This document shows positions 1 through 8,441 of a DNA stretch of 64,000 nucleotides, piece after piece (position 1 is the first letter of the stretch; every line of letters begins with the position of its first letter). Position numbers and translations under genes: made by a program. Below the pieces are notes generated by a model. It saw nothing but the letters and a program-made list of their open reading frames with translations. It made no database searches and had not been told where the DNA came from. Source of the stretch: Plantibacter sp050587525. GTDB lineage: Bacteria > Actinomycetota > Actinomycetes > Actinomycetales > Microbacteriaceae. The stretch lies in contig NZ_JBOBFT010000015.1 of the NCBI RefSeq assembly GCF_050587525.1, positions 52,082-116,081 of the forward strand. Reading direction: 5' to 3'.

Positions 1-308
1 CCGTCATGGGCGTCGTCGGTGCGTCGAACGCGAACTGGGACGGCTTCGTCGATGCCGCGTCCATGGCGGAGGGCGATTCCGTGCTCGAACGAGTCGACTG
101 GAGCGCCCTGCTCCCCGCCGACACCGCGCACTCCTCGTACGCGCGAAGCCTCACGACGCCTCCGTGCACCGAGGGCGTCCGCTGGGTCGTCTTCGCGACC
201 CCCGTCGTCCTCGGTCAGGACCAGATCGACCGCCTCAGCTCCGCCTACCACGCCAACAACCGTCCCGTGCAGAGCCTCGACGGACGAACCGTCACCCGCT
301 CCGAGTAG
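1..308 (+). CDS. alpha-carbonic anhydrase, C-terminal part (5' end outside window)
   Basis: The reading frame enters from the left edge and stops at 308, so only about the last 100 residues are seen. The stretch YARSLTTPPCTEGVRWVVF is the conserved region of alpha-class carbonic anhydrases that follows the zinc-ligand strand (family knowledge), and QSLDGRTV near the end fits the usual C-terminus. The enzyme hydrates CO2 to bicarbonate; bacterial alpha-class enzymes are normally exported. The zinc-binding histidines and any signal peptide lie outside the window. An ATG at 6 is internal to the domain, not the start. Confidence 0.85.
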   Translation, partial: VMGVVGASNANWDGFVDAASMAEGDSVLERVDWSALLPADTAHSSYARSLTTPPCTEGVRWVVFATPVVLGQDQIDRLSSAYHANNRPVQSLDGRTVTRSE

Positions 309-401
309 CGTCGTCCGAATGCCCTTCCTCCTCCCTCGGTACCACGCGAGTTCGCACTCCAGATGGATTCATGATCAGCTGGATCGCCGTAGTTTCGAAC
401 G

Positions 402-665
402 ATGACCTACACATCCTCACCATCAGGGACGGCTCGCGGCACCGCGAGCCTCGTCCTCGGCATCTGCTCCCTCCTCGCCGGCTGGACGTTCTTCGTCCCC
501 ATCGTCGGCTTGATCCTCGGCATCTCGTCCCGGAACAACGAACCTGAAGCGCGTGGCCGCGCCGGCTGGGGCATCGCCATCAACCTCATCGCGATGGCCG
601 GCTGGATCCTCGTGATCCTTCTCGGGGCGTTCGTCGTCGGTGTGAGCCTGCCGTGGATGCGATGA
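402..665 (+). CDS. DUF4190-type small membrane protein
   Basis: 87 residues with two hydrophobic segments (about 15-40 and 57-82) separated by a short charged loop (SSRNNEPEARGRAGWG). The pattern ASLVLGICSLLAGW...PIVGLILGI followed by GRAGWGIAINLIA matches the DUF4190 family of actinobacterial membrane proteins, whose function is not known. The stop codon overlaps the ATG of the acetyltransferase at 662 (ATGA), so the two are probably co-transcribed and translationally coupled. Confidence 0.75.
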   Translation: MTYTSSPSGTARGTASLVLGICSLLAGWTFFVPIVGLILGISSRNNEPEARGRAGWGIAINLIAMAGWILVILLGAFVVGVSLPWMR

Positions 666-1177
666 CGACTTCCGCGTCGCGTCCGATCCGCATCGCCGCC
701 GTCGACCCGTCCGCTGACCCCCGGCTGGCCGCCCAACTCCTCTCGGTGCAGCACGCCTCGTATCGCATCGAGGCCGAGCTCATCGGCGTCGACACGATTC
801 CGCAGCTCCACGAGGACGCCGCCGGACTCGCCTCGAGCGGGCTCGGCTGGATCGCAGCGTTCGAGGCGTTGGAGGCGCTTGAGGGTTCCGCGGCGTCGGG
901 CTCGTCCCCTGTCCTGGGCGCGCTCGCCTGGTCCGCGCGCCACGACGCGTTCGAGATCGAACGACTCGTCGTCTCACCCGACCACTTCCGCCGCGGCATC
1001 GCGCGGCGGCTCGTCGGTGAAGCACTGCGCCTGGCCGATGGGAGGCCGGTGGCCGTCTCGACCGGCCGCGACAACCCACCGGCGAGGCGGCTGTACGAGT
1101 CAGCGGGATTCGTGCACCTCGGCGATGCGGAAGCCGCCCCGGGAGTGCACCTCGCCCACTACGAATTCCGCGGTTGA
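662..1177 (+). CDS. GNAT family N-acetyltransferase
   Basis: 171 residues. The acetyl-CoA binding motif A is visible as ERLVVSPDHFRRGIARRLV near residue 105-125, followed by NPPARRLYESAGF, the usual GNAT beta-5/alpha-4 region. The substrate cannot be told from sequence. The ATG at 662 is chosen over an upstream GTG at 653 because it overlaps the stop of the DUF4190 gene in the common ATGA arrangement. The 3' end faces a minus-strand histidine kinase with only 18 bases between the two genes. Confidence 0.8.
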   Translation: MTTSASRPIRIAAVDPSADPRLAAQLLSVQHASYRIEAELIGVDTIPQLHEDAAGLASSGLGWIAAFEALEALEGSAASGSSPVLGALAWSARHDAFEIERLVVSPDHFRRGIARRLVGEALRLADGRPVAVSTGRDNPPARRLYESAGFVHLGDAEAAPGVHLAHYEFRG

Positions 1178-1195
1178 GTCAGGTTTCTCCCCGGA

Positions 1196-2440
1196 TCAGA
1201 GGGTGGGAAACCGCACCATGACCGTGAGGCCGCCCGGCTCGTTCGGCGTCACCAGCAGCTCGGCGTCGTGCGCCCGAGCGATGTTCGCGGTGAGCGCCAG
1301 GCCCAGGCCGTGTCCGCGCGGTCCCGTACTCGCGATGCGACCCGCCACTCGGTAGAACGGCTCCGTGAGCCGCATCGCACTTGCGTCGCTGATCAGCACG
1401 CCGGTGTTCGTCACGCTCAGAACGACCGTCGCCGACTCCACATCCTGGACGAGCGCGACCTGGGCGGTGCCCGGTCGGCGGTTGTGGCGGATCGCGTTCT
1501 GAACGAGGTTCGTGACGAGACGCTCGAGGAGGACGTCATCCCCGTTCACGAGCAGGCCCGGTTCCGATTCCATCGTGAGCGTCACATCGGCCGCGGCGGC
1601 CTCTTCGGTCAGTGCCCGTGCCGCCTGCTCCACGACCGCCGACAGATCGACCGATTCCAGGGCGATGCCATGGTGCGAGGTCTCCGCAAGGTTCAACAGG
1701 GCTTCGACCGTTCCGATGCTGCGCTCGTTCGTGTCCGAGAGGCTCGTGACCAGCCGGTGCACATCGACCGTGTCCGGCCGGTCCTTCGCGAGATGCAGCA
1801 GCGTCTTCGTGGTGGTGAGCGGCGTGCGCAGCTCATGGGCGGCGTTTGCCGCGAACCGCTCGTGAGCGCCGAACGACCGCTCCAGGCGGTCCAGCATCGT
1901 GTCGAACGTGTCCGAGAGCTCGGTGAACTCGTCGCGCGGCCCGGCGAGTCCGATGCGGTGATCGAGCGATCCCTCTGAGGCGCGTTTCGCGGCGAGGGTG
2001 ATCTCGTGCACCGGCTTGAGGAGCCGGCCGGCGAGCACCCAGCTCGCGAACGAGCCGATCGCGATCGCGAACAAGAGGACCACCGCAGAGCTCGACAGGA
2101 GGGTCCTGAGCACGTCGTCCTCGCTACGGACGATGATGGACCCGGCTTGCACGGGGGTCGCAGGCGCGTTCGTCAACGGGGCATCGGCTGCGGGGGAGGA
2201 ATCGGTCAGAGGCGCCGGGGAACCGTCGATCGGTGCTGAACTGACCGTGACGTCCCCGCCTGCGCTCGATGACGTGAACGCGTACGTCGGGATGTATTTC
2301 ATGACGCCGAACAAGAGCGCGAGCATCACGAGACCACAGGCGACGAGCAGGCCGGTGAAGACGAGCGTCAGTCGCGTGCGCGCGGTGATCCGTCGTCGTC
2401 GCAGGAGTCCTGTCGGGGTGGGCGTCGAGGCGTCGCTCAT
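1196..2440 (-). CDS. sensor histidine kinase without an adjacent response regulator
   Basis: About 414 residues. Architecture from the N-terminus: TM helix (about 25-47), extracytoplasmic segment rich in Ser/Ala/Pro, second TM (about 110-135), HAMP linker, HisKA with H-box HELRTPLT, then HATPase with N-box LVQNAIRHN and G-box GHGLGLAL. It should autophosphorylate and pass phosphate to an OmpR-type regulator. No receiver gene lies next to it: downstream is an acetyltransferase and upstream, in the other direction, a GntR regulator. ATG 2440 is chosen because the longer reading adds a low-complexity leader encoded by short direct repeats (GTGAGGTTC). The sensed signal is unknown. Confidence 0.85.
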   Translation of the reverse strand: MSDASTPTPTGLLRRRRITARTRLTLVFTGLLVACGLVMLALLFGVMKYIPTYAFTSSSAGGDVTVSSAPIDGSPAPLTDSSPAADAPLTNAPATPVQAGSIIVRSEDDVLRTLLSSSAVVLLFAIAIGSFASWVLAGRLLKPVHEITLAAKRASEGSLDHRIGLAGPRDEFTELSDTFDTMLDRLERSFGAHERFAANAAHELRTPLTTTKTLLHLAKDRPDTVDVHRLVTSLSDTNERSIGTVEALLNLAETSHHGIALESVDLSAVVEQAARALTEEAAAADVTLTMESEPGLLVNGDDVLLERLVTNLVQNAIRHNRRPGTAQVALVQDVESATVVLSVTNTGVLISDASAMRLTEPFYRVAGRIASTGPRGHGLGLALTANIARAHDAELLVTPNEPGGLTVMVRFPTL

Positions 2441-2669
2441 GGGAGTGCCGGCTTTCGGTCGTGAGGTTCGTGAGGTTCGTGAGGTCGTGGAGCGGTGATA
2501 TCGCGGCTGGCCGTTTCCCACCGCATGGAGGTGTGGTGAGCGCAGGACGAGTCAGTCACGTTCCGCGTGACGAAAACGTACGGCCGCGGAGGTTCGTCGA
2601 TTCCGGTGCAAGGCACGCGGTACGCTGCTCATAACACCATACGTTGTCTAAAATGTGAAGGAGGAGATC

Positions 2670-3329
2670 ATGCCGGTCCCACCCAAGGATGAAACGCTGT
2701 TCCAGCGGAAGTCGCTCCGGGAGTCTGCGGCCGAACAGATCCGCGCCGCGATCTTTGATGGCACGCTTCAGCCCGGAGAGACGCTGAGTGACCAGGAGCT
2801 GCAGGATTGGCTGGGCGTCTCTCGAACGCCCATCCGCGAGGCGCTCAACGATCTGGCGCGGGTGGGGCTCATCGAGATGGCGCCGCAGCGGTACACGCGG
2901 GTGGCCCAGCCGAGCCCCGAGAACCGGACCCAGGTGCTGCAGACGATGGGCGCACTCGTCGGCGGTGTCGTCCGCGTGACGGTGCCGACGCTGACGGACG
3001 ACCAGCGGAAGACGGTCCTCACAGCGCTCGACGAGACGATCGCAGCCGTCACTGCGCGTGAGTCGGAGGAGAGCGGCCGCTTGCGCTGGCAGCTGGTCGA
3101 CGAGTTCGTCCGTGCATGCCGGAACCCGGTGCTCGTGACGGCGACGCGCGACATGATCGACGCCCTCGCCTATCAGTTGTCGGTCACCGGTTCCGAGGAG
3201 CTGACCCCGTGGGACGAGCTCGACGACGGGTACCCGCTCCTGCGTGCGGCGATCGTCGCCGGTGATGCGATCGCAGCCGAACTCGCCGTCGAGGCCGTCT
3301 TCCGCCTGGCTGCGACCCCGTCTTCCTAG
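2670..3329 (+). CDS. GntR-family transcriptional regulator (single winged helix)
   Basis: 219 residues. The N-terminal GntR winged helix is clear: RKSLRESAAEQIRAAIFDG, then LQDWLGVSRTPIREALNDLA (recognition helix), then the wing. The C-terminal half is helical and FCD-like but divergent, without an obvious metal-binding His set. ATG 2670 is preceded by AAGGAGGAG at good spacing. The protein is a close paralogue of the regulator at 37972 (near-identical recognition helix SRTPIREALNDLARVGLIEM), so the two probably bind similar sites. No obvious target lies beside it: the next gene is on the other strand across a palindrome. Confidence 0.88.
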   Translation: MPVPPKDETLFQRKSLRESAAEQIRAAIFDGTLQPGETLSDQELQDWLGVSRTPIREALNDLARVGLIEMAPQRYTRVAQPSPENRTQVLQTMGALVGGVVRVTVPTLTDDQRKTVLTALDETIAAVTARESEESGRLRWQLVDEFVRACRNPVLVTATRDMIDALAYQLSVTGSEELTPWDELDDGYPLLRAAIVAGDAIAAELAVEAVFRLAATPSS

Positions 3330-3347
3330 CCGCCTGTTCTGCCTCCG

Positions 3348-3404
3348 CGAGGTGAGGCTTCCGGTTGCTCGTGGACCCCGAAAACGACCGGAAGCCTCAC
3401 CTCG
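3348..3404. terminator. 18-bp perfect inverted repeat between converging genes
   Basis: The arm at 3348-3365 (CGAGGTGAGGCTTCCGGT) is exactly complementary to 3387-3404, with a 21-base loop. It sits between the stop of the GntR gene (3329) and the stop of the carboxypeptidase gene (3420), which converge, so a bidirectional terminator is likely. Arm length and placement resemble the other intergenic palindromes in this window. Confidence 0.7.
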
Positions 3405-3419
3405 GCGAATCCGGAGGGA

Positions 3420-4700
3420 CTAGGAGGAGAAGGCGGGGTGGGTGAGGCGATGCCACGGGGTGGCGGGTGGGATGTCCGTGGCCAGCGTCAACGGGACACG
3501 GACGGTCGTGCCCTGGTCCAGCGACGGAGCGCTGAGCGTGAACTCGAGCGAACCGATCGTCGACCCGCTCGAACCCGCCTCGATCGTGCGGGCCTTCGCC
3601 GCCGCTGTGACCGTCGTGCCCTTCCAGACGAGCGCCGATGCGTCATCGCGTGCCACGACATCGCTCCCGACCATCGCGCCGTCCGCCCACGACGGCGCGT
3701 AGGAGCCGACGCGCTCGCCGGCCGCGACGAGTTCCACGCGTTCGAAGGCACCCGGGACGCTCGCGAGGACCTTGAGGAGGGCCGCATTGCGCTCGCCGGA
3801 GGTGCTCGCACCGAGGATCGCGCCGACGACCGTCATCGTCGTCCCATCCACGGGAACCTCGGCGGAGAAGAGGATGCACGACCCCGAATCGTCGTCCGTC
3901 CCCGTCTTCATGCCCGTGATGCCGGCGGTGCCGAGCAGGCTGTTGAGGTTCTCGATCTCACCGATGGCAGGCAGCACCGCGGTCTTCTCCGACACGATTC
4001 CCGCCAGGACCGGGTTCGCGAGGGCGAGCTTGCCGACCTCCACGAGATCGCGCGTCGTGCTCACGTTCGAGGCGCCGAGCCCGCTCGTGTTCGTGAGCGT
4101 CGTGCCCGTGAGCCCATGGTCGGCCAACCAGGCACGGGCCGCTTCGAGGTACGCATCGACGCTCCCGAACGCCCAGATCGCGAGGGTCTTGCTGTAGTTG
4201 TTGGCCGACGGCAGCATCATCGCCTCCATCACCTGCCGCTGCGTGAAGACGGAACCGGAGACGACGGGCGCCCACGAACCGTTCTCGGCGATCGTGTCGT
4301 CCAGCCACTGGACGTCGTCATCCGTGATCTGGATGTCCGGACCGCTCTCGCCGGCCGCGATCGGCTTGTGTTCAAGCACGACGAGCGACGTGATCGTCTT
4401 CGTGAGACTCGCTATGGGGAACGGATCCTCGCCGCCGCTCGAACTGAGGACGCCGTCGAATCCGACCGCGCCGAGCGCTCCGCGACCTGCGGACGGCCAG
4501 TCGATCTGCGCGGCGGCGCCGGTCTCGATGGCCGGTGCGCTGATCGATGCCGCGACGGTCGGCATCGGCTGCGCGAGTGCTGCCGTGCCGTACCCGACGG
4601 ATCCGACGAGGACGATGGCGACGCCCGCTGCAACGAACCGACGGCGACGATACGTCCGCTTGCGGTGCATGGGAAAGCGCGCAGAGTCTGTTCGGGCCAT
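3420..4700 (-). CDS. D-alanyl-D-alanine carboxypeptidase (S11/PBP5-like)
   Basis: 426 residues, exported. A basic N-terminus (HRKRTYRRRR) and a hydrophobic helix (about 20-42) form a signal anchor. The three penicillin-binding motifs are in order: SxxK as SLTK, SxN as SAN in MLPSANNYSK, and KTG in GMKTGTDDDSG. The enzyme trims the terminal D-Ala of peptidoglycan stem peptides. The C-terminal about 100 residues form a beta-rich extension. Start 4700 (MARTDS) is used; ATG 4670 (MHRKR) is a possible alternative. It is divergent from the penicillin-binding protein at 4737 with only 36 bases between, so the promoters must overlap the 5' ends. Confidence 0.88.
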   Translation of the reverse strand: MARTDSARFPMHRKRTYRRRRFVAAGVAIVLVGSVGYGTAALAQPMPTVAASISAPAIETGAAAQIDWPSAGRGALGAVGFDGVLSSSGGEDPFPIASLTKTITSLVVLEHKPIAAGESGPDIQITDDDVQWLDDTIAENGSWAPVVSGSVFTQRQVMEAMMLPSANNYSKTLAIWAFGSVDAYLEAARAWLADHGLTGTTLTNTSGLGASNVSTTRDLVEVGKLALANPVLAGIVSEKTAVLPAIGEIENLNSLLGTAGITGMKTGTDDDSGSCILFSAEVPVDGTTMTVVGAILGASTSGERNAALLKVLASVPGAFERVELVAAGERVGSYAPSWADGAMVGSDVVARDDASALVWKGTTVTAAAKARTIEAGSSGSTIGSLEFTLSAPSLDQGTTVRVPLTLATDIPPATPWHRLTHPAFSS

Positions 4701-4736
4701 CAGACAACTATCACATGCCCGGGTTACGATCTGCGC

Positions 4737-7001
4737 ATGAAGAATACGAGCGGACGCACCCTTGGCGGTGTCGCCGGCGGATTGACCGGATTCCTGGGCC
4801 TCAGCGTCGCAGCTGGCGTCCTCACCGCAGCAACGGTGACGCCGATGCTCGCCGTCGCCGCGACGGCCACCAACAGCACGATCGGCATCTTCGACAGCAT
4901 CCCCGATTTCCTGCAGCTCGACGACCTCGCCCAGAAGACGAACATCTACGCGGTCGACAGCGCCGGCAACCCGGTGCACATGGCGTCGTTCTACCAGCAG
5001 AACCGGGTCGAGGTCGGTTGGGACCAGATCTCCACTTTCGCGAAGGACGCAGCCGTTTCAGCCGAGGACCCTCGCTTCTACGAGCACACGGGCGTCGACC
5101 TCATGGGCACCGTCCGCGCTGTCCTCAGCAACGCCAGCGGCGGCACGACCCAGGGTGGTTCGTCGATCACGCAGCAGTACGTGAAGAACGTCCTCGTACA
5201 GAAGGCCGAGGCGATCACCGACGAGGTCAAGATGAAGGCCGCGTACGAGGAAGCGACCGCGACCACCGAAGAGCGCAAGATCAAAGAGATCCGCATGGCG
5301 ATCGGCCTGGAGAAGCGCTACGGCAAGCAGGACATCCTCCGCGGCTACCTCAACATCGCCGGCTTTGGCGGTCGCGTCTACGGCATCGAAGCCGCGGCCA
5401 GCTACTACTTCAACACGAGCGCCGCGAACCTCACGCTCGAACAGGCGGCAACGCTCGTCGCCATCGTGAACAACCCCGAGACGCTCCGCATCGACCGCCC
5501 CGATCGCGAGGAGAACGGCACCGCGAACGGGTACGCAGAGACGCTCGAGCGTCGCAACTACGTCCTCGACCACATGCTCAAGGAGGCGAAGATCACGGCG
5601 GAGCAGCATGCTGCCGCGCTCGCTCTGCCGATCACGCCCGCGATCACACCGTCCAGCACCGGCTGCACGACCGCGGTCAACGTGATCGCCGGCTCCGGCT
5701 TCTTCTGCGACTACGTGACGAAGGTGTTCCAGAACGATCCCGTCTTCGGCGCGACCGAGGACGAGCGGTGGGCCAACTTCATCCGCGGCGGATACGACGT
5801 CTACACGACGATCGACATCGATCTGCAGAGCGCGTCCCAGGCCGCACTCGACGAGTACGTGCCGCACGCGAGCGACCAGTTCGACGTCGGCAGCGTGTCC
5901 GTGACCGTGCAGCCCGGAACCGGGCGGATCCTCGCGATGGCACAGAACAAGGACTACGCGAACGATCCGGAGGTCATCGCGACGGGAGCCAACTACTCGG
6001 CGATCAACTACAACACCGATCACGCCTACGGCGGTTCCGCCGGCTTCCAGCCCGGATCGACGTACAAGATCTTCACGCTCGTCGAATGGCTCAAGGAAGG
6101 CCATGGACTGAACGAGACCGTCGATGCACAGCGCCGATCCAGCTGGGGCACCTTCAAAGACAGCTGCGTGGACGGCGGCACGGTCACGGCCGAGGCCGGC
6201 TGGAACCCCAAGAACGATGAGGGCGGCAACGGAGGCCGGTGGTCGGCTCTGTTCAACACGGTGAACTCCGAGAACACCGGCTTCATCGCCATGGCGAAGA
6301 AGCTCGACCTGTGCGGCATCCGCGACACCGCGACGTCGATGGGTGTGCACCGGGCCAACGGCGCAGAGCTCGAGAAGTACCCGTCGACGGTCCTCGGCAC
6401 CAATGAGGTCGCGCCGATGAGCATGGCCGCCGCGTTCGCGACGCTCGCCGCGAACGGCATGATGTGCGATCCGATCGCCATCGACCGGGTGGTGAAGCCC
6501 GACGGCACCGAAGCTGCCGTGCCGGGAGCGAACTGTCGTCAGGCGATCGAGCCCGGCGTCGCCGCATCGGCGAACTCCGCCTTGCAGCAGACGTTCGCCG
6601 GTGGAACGACGACGCAGTCGCGTGTCGGCGACGGCATCCCGCTCATCGGCAAGACGGGAACGACGGATGACAACATCGCGACGTGGATGAGCGGCGCGAG
6701 CACGAAGGCCGCCACGGTCGTCGGCACGTTCAACGCGACGGGCTTCCAGGACCTCAGGCAGGCGCGCCTCGACGGTGTGCGAGCCGCCGACATCCGGCAC
6801 AGGGTCTGGCCGCAGGTGATGGCCGTGGCCAACGCCAAGTTCGGCGGTGACGAGTTCGCGACCCCGCCGCGAGACACGTCCCGGGTGCCCGATCCCGAGC
6901 CCAGCGAGAAGCCCTCGCAGGACCCAGCGCCAGCGCCTGAGTCGCCAGCGCCCGAGCCCCCGGCACCGGAGCCTGAGCCGACGCCGGAGCCGACGCCGTA
7001 G
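4737..7001 (+). CDS. class A penicillin-binding protein (transglycosylase/transpeptidase)
   Basis: 754 residues. After an N-terminal membrane anchor the GT51 domain shows the catalytic glutamate in AEDPRFYEHTGVD, then GGSSITQQYVKN and RGYLNIAGFGGRVYGIEAA. The transpeptidase domain has SxxK in PGSTYK, SxN in NSENTGF and KTG in LIGKTGTTDDN. It polymerises glycan strands and cross-links stem peptides outside the membrane. The C-terminus is a Pro/Glu-rich tail (PEPPAPEPEPTPEPTP), common in actinobacterial class A PBPs. The DNA encoding the tail runs straight into a CCTGAGCCTG repeat region after the stop. The reading frame is open far upstream, but 4737 is the first sensible start. Confidence 0.92.
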   Translation: MKNTSGRTLGGVAGGLTGFLGLSVAAGVLTAATVTPMLAVAATATNSTIGIFDSIPDFLQLDDLAQKTNIYAVDSAGNPVHMASFYQQNRVEVGWDQISTFAKDAAVSAEDPRFYEHTGVDLMGTVRAVLSNASGGTTQGGSSITQQYVKNVLVQKAEAITDEVKMKAAYEEATATTEERKIKEIRMAIGLEKRYGKQDILRGYLNIAGFGGRVYGIEAAASYYFNTSAANLTLEQAATLVAIVNNPETLRIDRPDREENGTANGYAETLERRNYVLDHMLKEAKITAEQHAAALALPITPAITPSSTGCTTAVNVIAGSGFFCDYVTKVFQNDPVFGATEDERWANFIRGGYDVYTTIDIDLQSASQAALDEYVPHASDQFDVGSVSVTVQPGTGRILAMAQNKDYANDPEVIATGANYSAINYNTDHAYGGSAGFQPGSTYKIFTLVEWLKEGHGLNETVDAQRRSSWGTFKDSCVDGGTVTAEAGWNPKNDEGGNGGRWSALFNTVNSENTGFIAMAKKLDLCGIRDTATSMGVHRANGAELEKYPSTVLGTNEVAPMSMAAAFATLAANGMMCDPIAIDRVVKPDGTEAAVPGANCRQAIEPGVAASANSALQQTFAGGTTTQSRVGDGIPLIGKTGTTDDNIATWMSGASTKAATVVGTFNATGFQDLRQARLDGVRAADIRHRVWPQVMAVANAKFGGDEFATPPRDTSRVPDPEPSEKPSQDPAPAPESPAPEPPAPEPEPTPEPTP

Positions 7002-7012
7002 GTCCGCTGGAT

Positions 7013-7115
7013 CCCTGAGCCTGAGTCTGAGCCTGAGCCTGTCCTGATCCCTGAGCCTCTCCTGCTCCCTGAGCCGGTCCCGGTCCCGGTCCCTGAGCCT
7101 GCCGAAGGGCTCTCC
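7013..7115. repeat. degenerate CCTGAGCC tandem repeat, related to the CTTCGACAGGCTCAG family
   Basis: Units of CCCTGAGCC, some extended by GGTCCC, repeat irregularly and end in CTGAGCCTGCCGAAGGG. That end is the reverse complement of the CTTCGACAGGCTCAG core, with one change, seen at 15352 and 47306. The tract begins a few bases after the stop of the PBP gene, whose Pro/Glu codons have a similar composition. Confidence 0.7.
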
Positions 7116-7160
7116 GGCAGGCCCGCTGACCGACCTCGCGGAAGGTGCCGCATCTCGGGT

Positions 7161-7247
7161 GTTCACAACTCAGGAGCGCCTCGGCGTGTCGGGCCCGACA
7201 CGCCGGAGGACGGGCCCGACACGCCGGACCCGTCCTGAGTTGTGAAC
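7161..7247. repeat. large nested palindrome
   Basis: Outer arms GTTCACAACTCAGGA (7161-7175) and its exact complement (7233-7247) enclose a perfect 24-bp palindrome centred near 7193 (7182-7205). A second copy of the GGGCCCGACACGCCGGA part follows at about 7212-7228. It lies in the gap between the PBP gene and the DUF6314 gene. It may act as a terminator or be a palindromic mobile repeat. Confidence 0.75.
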
Positions 7248-7348
7248 ATCCGATCAGGCGAAGGCCCGGGCGGGTGTGGGGAGCCTCCGCCAGACTGCCG
7301 TTCACCGAGTTGTGGCTCGTCGGCCGGATGGCGTCGTGCCGGCCCGAC

Positions 7349-7699
7349 TCAGTGGTCAGAGCGGCTGTACGCCGTGACGATCACGAGGCGTTTGCGTGGG
7401 CCGACTCCGCGCCAGGTCGTGGTCCAGTCCTCGCCCTGTTGGTTCAATCGCACCGTGTACCTGTCGGGGGAACACGTGTGCACGACGTCGACGTCCACCG
7501 CCCAGTCATGGAAGGGCCTGCCATCGTCGAAGACGACGCTCCACAGGTCGCCGTCCCCTTCGATCCGGAGGGCGCGACGAATGGGCGTCGACACGCCGCC
7601 CCGCTCCCAGACGCCCGTCTCCGTCCAGCGCAGGCGAGTTGAGGAGCGTGCGCTGACCGTGAGCGTTCCATGCACGGACGTCACGCTGCCGGAGAGCAC
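7349..7699 (-). CDS. DUF6314 family protein, start uncertain
   Basis: At least 116 residues. RTGWGER-type openings, DGRPFHDWAVDVDVVHTCSPDRY and the ending WRGVGPRKRLVIVTAYSR match the DUF6314 family of small beta-barrel-like proteins of unknown function. The frame is open upstream of the GTG at 7699, and the extra residues (VQGTWAFVRSVADV) look like the conserved family N-terminus. The true start is therefore probably around 7756, where only a CTG is seen, or the gene has lost its start. It follows the lipoprotein gene at 7773 on the same strand. Confidence 0.6.
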   Translation of the reverse strand: MLSGSVTSVHGTLTVSARSSTRLRWTETGVWERGGVSTPIRRALRIEGDGDLWSVVFDDGRPFHDWAVDVDVVHTCSPDRYTVRLNQQGEDWTTTWRGVGPRKRLVIVTAYSRSDH

Positions 7700-7772
7700 G
7701 TCGGCGACGCTGCGGACGAAGGCCCAGGTGCCCTGAACGGTGCGTGGATCGTCCAGCCTGAGGAGGGGGACC

Positions 7773-8234
7773 CTACTTCGCGGACGGATTGCAGGCCTCT
7801 TGGTCCTCCGGGGTGATGTTCGGAAGCATGATCGGCTCGCCGGGGGTCGGGTCCTTCACGTCGTAGCCGCGCTCGCGGAGGCATTCGTTCATCCTGATGA
7901 TGCCGTCGAGCTGCTCCTGCTCAGAGGGCTGACCAGCCTGTGCGGGTGGCTCTCCGACTTCCTCCATGCACGTCTCCAGCAGGTCCTTCGAGGAGTCGTC
8001 GAGCGGAAGCCCCTGCTTGGGGTCGTCGGGCACGTCGACACCCTTGTCCTTCAGGCAGGTGCGGAACTTCATGTTCCACGCGTCGTACTGCTGTTGGCTG
8101 GTGCCCGCAGAGTCGGACGCGGAGTCGGCAGACGGTTTCGTGTCCTGTCCGGCGCTGCACCCGGCGAAGAGGCCGATGAGCAGTGGCACGGCCGCCAGGG
8201 CGGCGATGCGGTGCTGTGGGCGCGATCGGTTCAT
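7773..8234 (-). CDS. small lipoprotein with four conserved cysteines (paralogue 1)
   Basis: 153 residues with a lipoprotein signal peptide ending LIGLFAGC. The mature part has a Ser/Asp-rich linker, then CLKDKGVDVPDDP, a second Cys in ETCMEEVGEPP, CLRERGYDVKDP and a last Cys near the C-terminus. The same order is seen in the lipoproteins at 10529 and 32881, so the three form one family. The function is unknown. ATG 8234 is preferred because it has a GAGGGA ribosome site and gives a compact signal peptide; an upstream ATG at 8261 would add nine polar residues. Confidence 0.75.
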   Translation of the reverse strand: MNRSRPQHRIAALAAVPLLIGLFAGCSAGQDTKPSADSASDSAGTSQQQYDAWNMKFRTCLKDKGVDVPDDPKQGLPLDDSSKDLLETCMEEVGEPPAQAGQPSEQEQLDGIIRMNECLRERGYDVKDPTPGEPIMLPNITPEDQEACNPSAK

Positions 8235-8441
8235 GTCGTGTTCCCTCGTGTTCGTCGACACCGGTGCGGTGCCGTCCTCTCAGTAGAGGGGACGCGCCGT
8301 TCTCACGGTGTAAGGACGGTGGCGTGAGGGGAGCAGGTCGCCCTGACCGCGTCGCATCGTCGTCTTCGTCATGGACTCGTCAGCCGAGGCGGTGACGGAC
8401 GTGGTGGCTGAAGCCGTGTTGTTCGTGACGTCGATGTCGCT

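Larger units (their letters stand above)
7002..7348. other. gene-free region made of repeats
   Basis: These 347 bases separate the PBP gene from the DUF6314 gene. They contain a CCTGAGCC-type tandem repeat tract (7013-7115), a large palindrome (7161-7247), and about 100 bases of unremarkable GC-rich sequence in which no convincing gene or promoter is seen. Confidence 0.6.

Noticed and set aside
3438..4736. Long plus-strand open frame leading into the PBP gene
   Set aside because: It is the antisense of the carboxypeptidase gene, Arg-rich and without domains. High-GC antisense frames are often open. The PBP begins at 4737.
5058..7166. 702-codon minus-strand open frame opposite the PBP gene
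   Set aside because: Arg/Asp-rich antisense shadow of a clearly functional PBP gene with all catalytic motifs.
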